The position numbers and the translations under genes were made by a program. From BJGV01 sp003230615 (lineage in GTDB: Bacteria > Pseudomonadota > Gammaproteobacteria > Burkholderiales > Nitrosomonadaceae), in the NCBI GenBank assembly GCA_963663215.1, contig OY760140.1, positions 1,550,001-1,614,000 of the forward strand: a stretch of 64,000 bases of DNA, in the 5' to 3' direction. Each line of letters opens with the position of its first letter. The stretch's first letter is position 1. The notes under the pieces were generated by a model. That model was not told the origin of the DNA. It did not search any database and saw only the letters and a program-made list of their open reading frames with translations. Of this stretch, positions 63,500 through 64,000 are shown piece by piece.

Positions 63500-63859
63500 A
63501 TGCCTAGAGTGAGACGTGGTGTAACGGCTCATGCCCGCCACAAGAAAGTGTTGAATTTAGCCAAGGGATACCGCGGACGCCGCAAGAATGTTTATCGAAT
63601 CGCCAAGGAAGCGGTAATGAAAGCAGGGGAGTACGCTTACCGGGACCGTCGTCAGAAGAAGCGTCAATTTCGTGCCCTTTGGATCACTCGCATTAACGCC
63701 GCTGCGCGTGAATGTGGCCTATCCTACAGCGTCTTCATGAGAGGGTTAAAGAAAGCTGCAATCGAGGTAGATCGAAAAGTTCTGGCTGATATCGCTGTCT
63801 TTGACAAGCCAACCTTCGTGAAATTAGTTGAACAAGCTAAAGCCAGCCTCGCTACATAG
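63500..63859 (+). CDS. rplT: 50S ribosomal protein L20
   Basis: 119-residue basic protein that binds 23S rRNA early in assembly. It starts MPRVRRGVTAHARHKKVLNLAKGYRG and contains the usual YAYRDRRQKKRQFRALWI and YSVFMRGLKKAAIEVDRKVLADIA. AGGAG precedes the ATG. It ends the infC-rpmI-rplT set and is followed by a terminator hairpin before pheS. Confidence 0.97.
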   Translation: MPRVRRGVTAHARHKKVLNLAKGYRGRRKNVYRIAKEAVMKAGEYAYRDRRQKKRQFRALWITRINAAARECGLSYSVFMRGLKKAAIEVDRKVLADIAVFDKPTFVKLVEQAKASLAT

Positions 63860-63885
63860 CTGGCCATAGCGAAAGAAGCGGTAAG

Positions 63886-63921
63886 GAGGCTAGGGGTAGG
63901 AACGCCTTGGCCTCTTTTTTT
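63886..63921 (+). terminator. Terminator or attenuator between rplT and pheS
   Basis: GAGGC at 63886-63890 pairs with GCCTC at 63910-63914, the stem continuing inward with A-T, G-C and G-T pairs to about ten positions, followed by seven T (63915-63921). It may act as a partial terminator before pheS; a short leader peptide like pheM is not obvious. Confidence 0.75.
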
Positions 63922-63960
63922 CTTGTACTGTTAGGGTAGCCCGTCCTACATTGTGTTCCC

Positions 63961-64000
63961 ATGAACAACAACCTAGAAAACCTTCTCAATGAAGCTAAAA
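63961..64000 (+). CDS. pheS: Phenylalanyl-tRNA synthetase alpha subunit (first codons only)
   Basis: Thirteen codons, MNNNLENLLNEAK, in frame from ATG 63961 to the window end. The start resembles PheS N-termini and the position after rplT is where pheS lies in most proteobacteria. No ribosome site stands out (TTCCC precedes). The call rests mostly on gene order. Confidence 0.8.
   Translation, partial: MNNNLENLLNEAK

Overview
The window is a stretch of bacterial chromosome from an AT-rich betaproteobacterium. A proteobacterial-type phosphoribulokinase (Calvin cycle), a hopanoid-type sugar epimerase, a DUF2863 protein, LPS-transport genes (lptE, lptD) and the gene order together suggest an autotrophic member of the Nitrosomonadales (Nitrosomonas-like). 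That placement is inference from gene content; no rRNA is present. Many genes start with TTG or GTG, and infC appears to start with ATA.

Layout. 1-16 kb: the 5' end of uvrD, prkB, then leuS-lptE-holA, proA, lpdA with a fused lipoyl domain, a MidA-type methyltransferase, a pteridine reductase, a DUF2863 protein, and a tight yciB-yciI-bolA-ppiC operon closed by a strong hairpin. 16-24.7 kb: alr, lplT, the overlapping tsaB-rimI-udg operon (tsaB starts inside an 8-bp tandem repeat), a small host-attachment-family protein, ispD-ispF-thpR, prfB with its programmed +1 frameshift, and msrB. 25-29.6 kb: lysS and a copper operon copA-copZ-csoR with a CsoR-like operator in its promoter. 29.6-30.6 kb: an HpnA-like epimerase.

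30.8-41.5 kb, minus strand, is the accessory region and the most interesting part. One transcription unit encodes a surface protein (ESPR-like start, LEPR motif, DUF4347 domain, beta-helix repeats, cadherin-like repeat), a TolC-type lipoprotein with a C-terminal extension, an HlyD-type adaptor, a second HlyD adaptor with a GAF-like N-terminal domain, and an M50 zinc-protease membrane protein fused to an HlyD domain. No ABC ATPase is encoded with them. The surface protein is broken in a run of seven G and the M50 gene by a one-base frameshift, so the system looks OFF or decaying in this sequence.

41.9-64 kb is housekeeping again: mpl, lptD-surA-pdxA-rsmA, carA-carB-greA, rlmE-ftsH-folP-glmM, and the conserved thrS-infC-rpmI-rplT-pheS translation cluster, which ends in the first codons of pheS. 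I saw no tRNA, rRNA, CRISPR array, insertion sequence or prophage.
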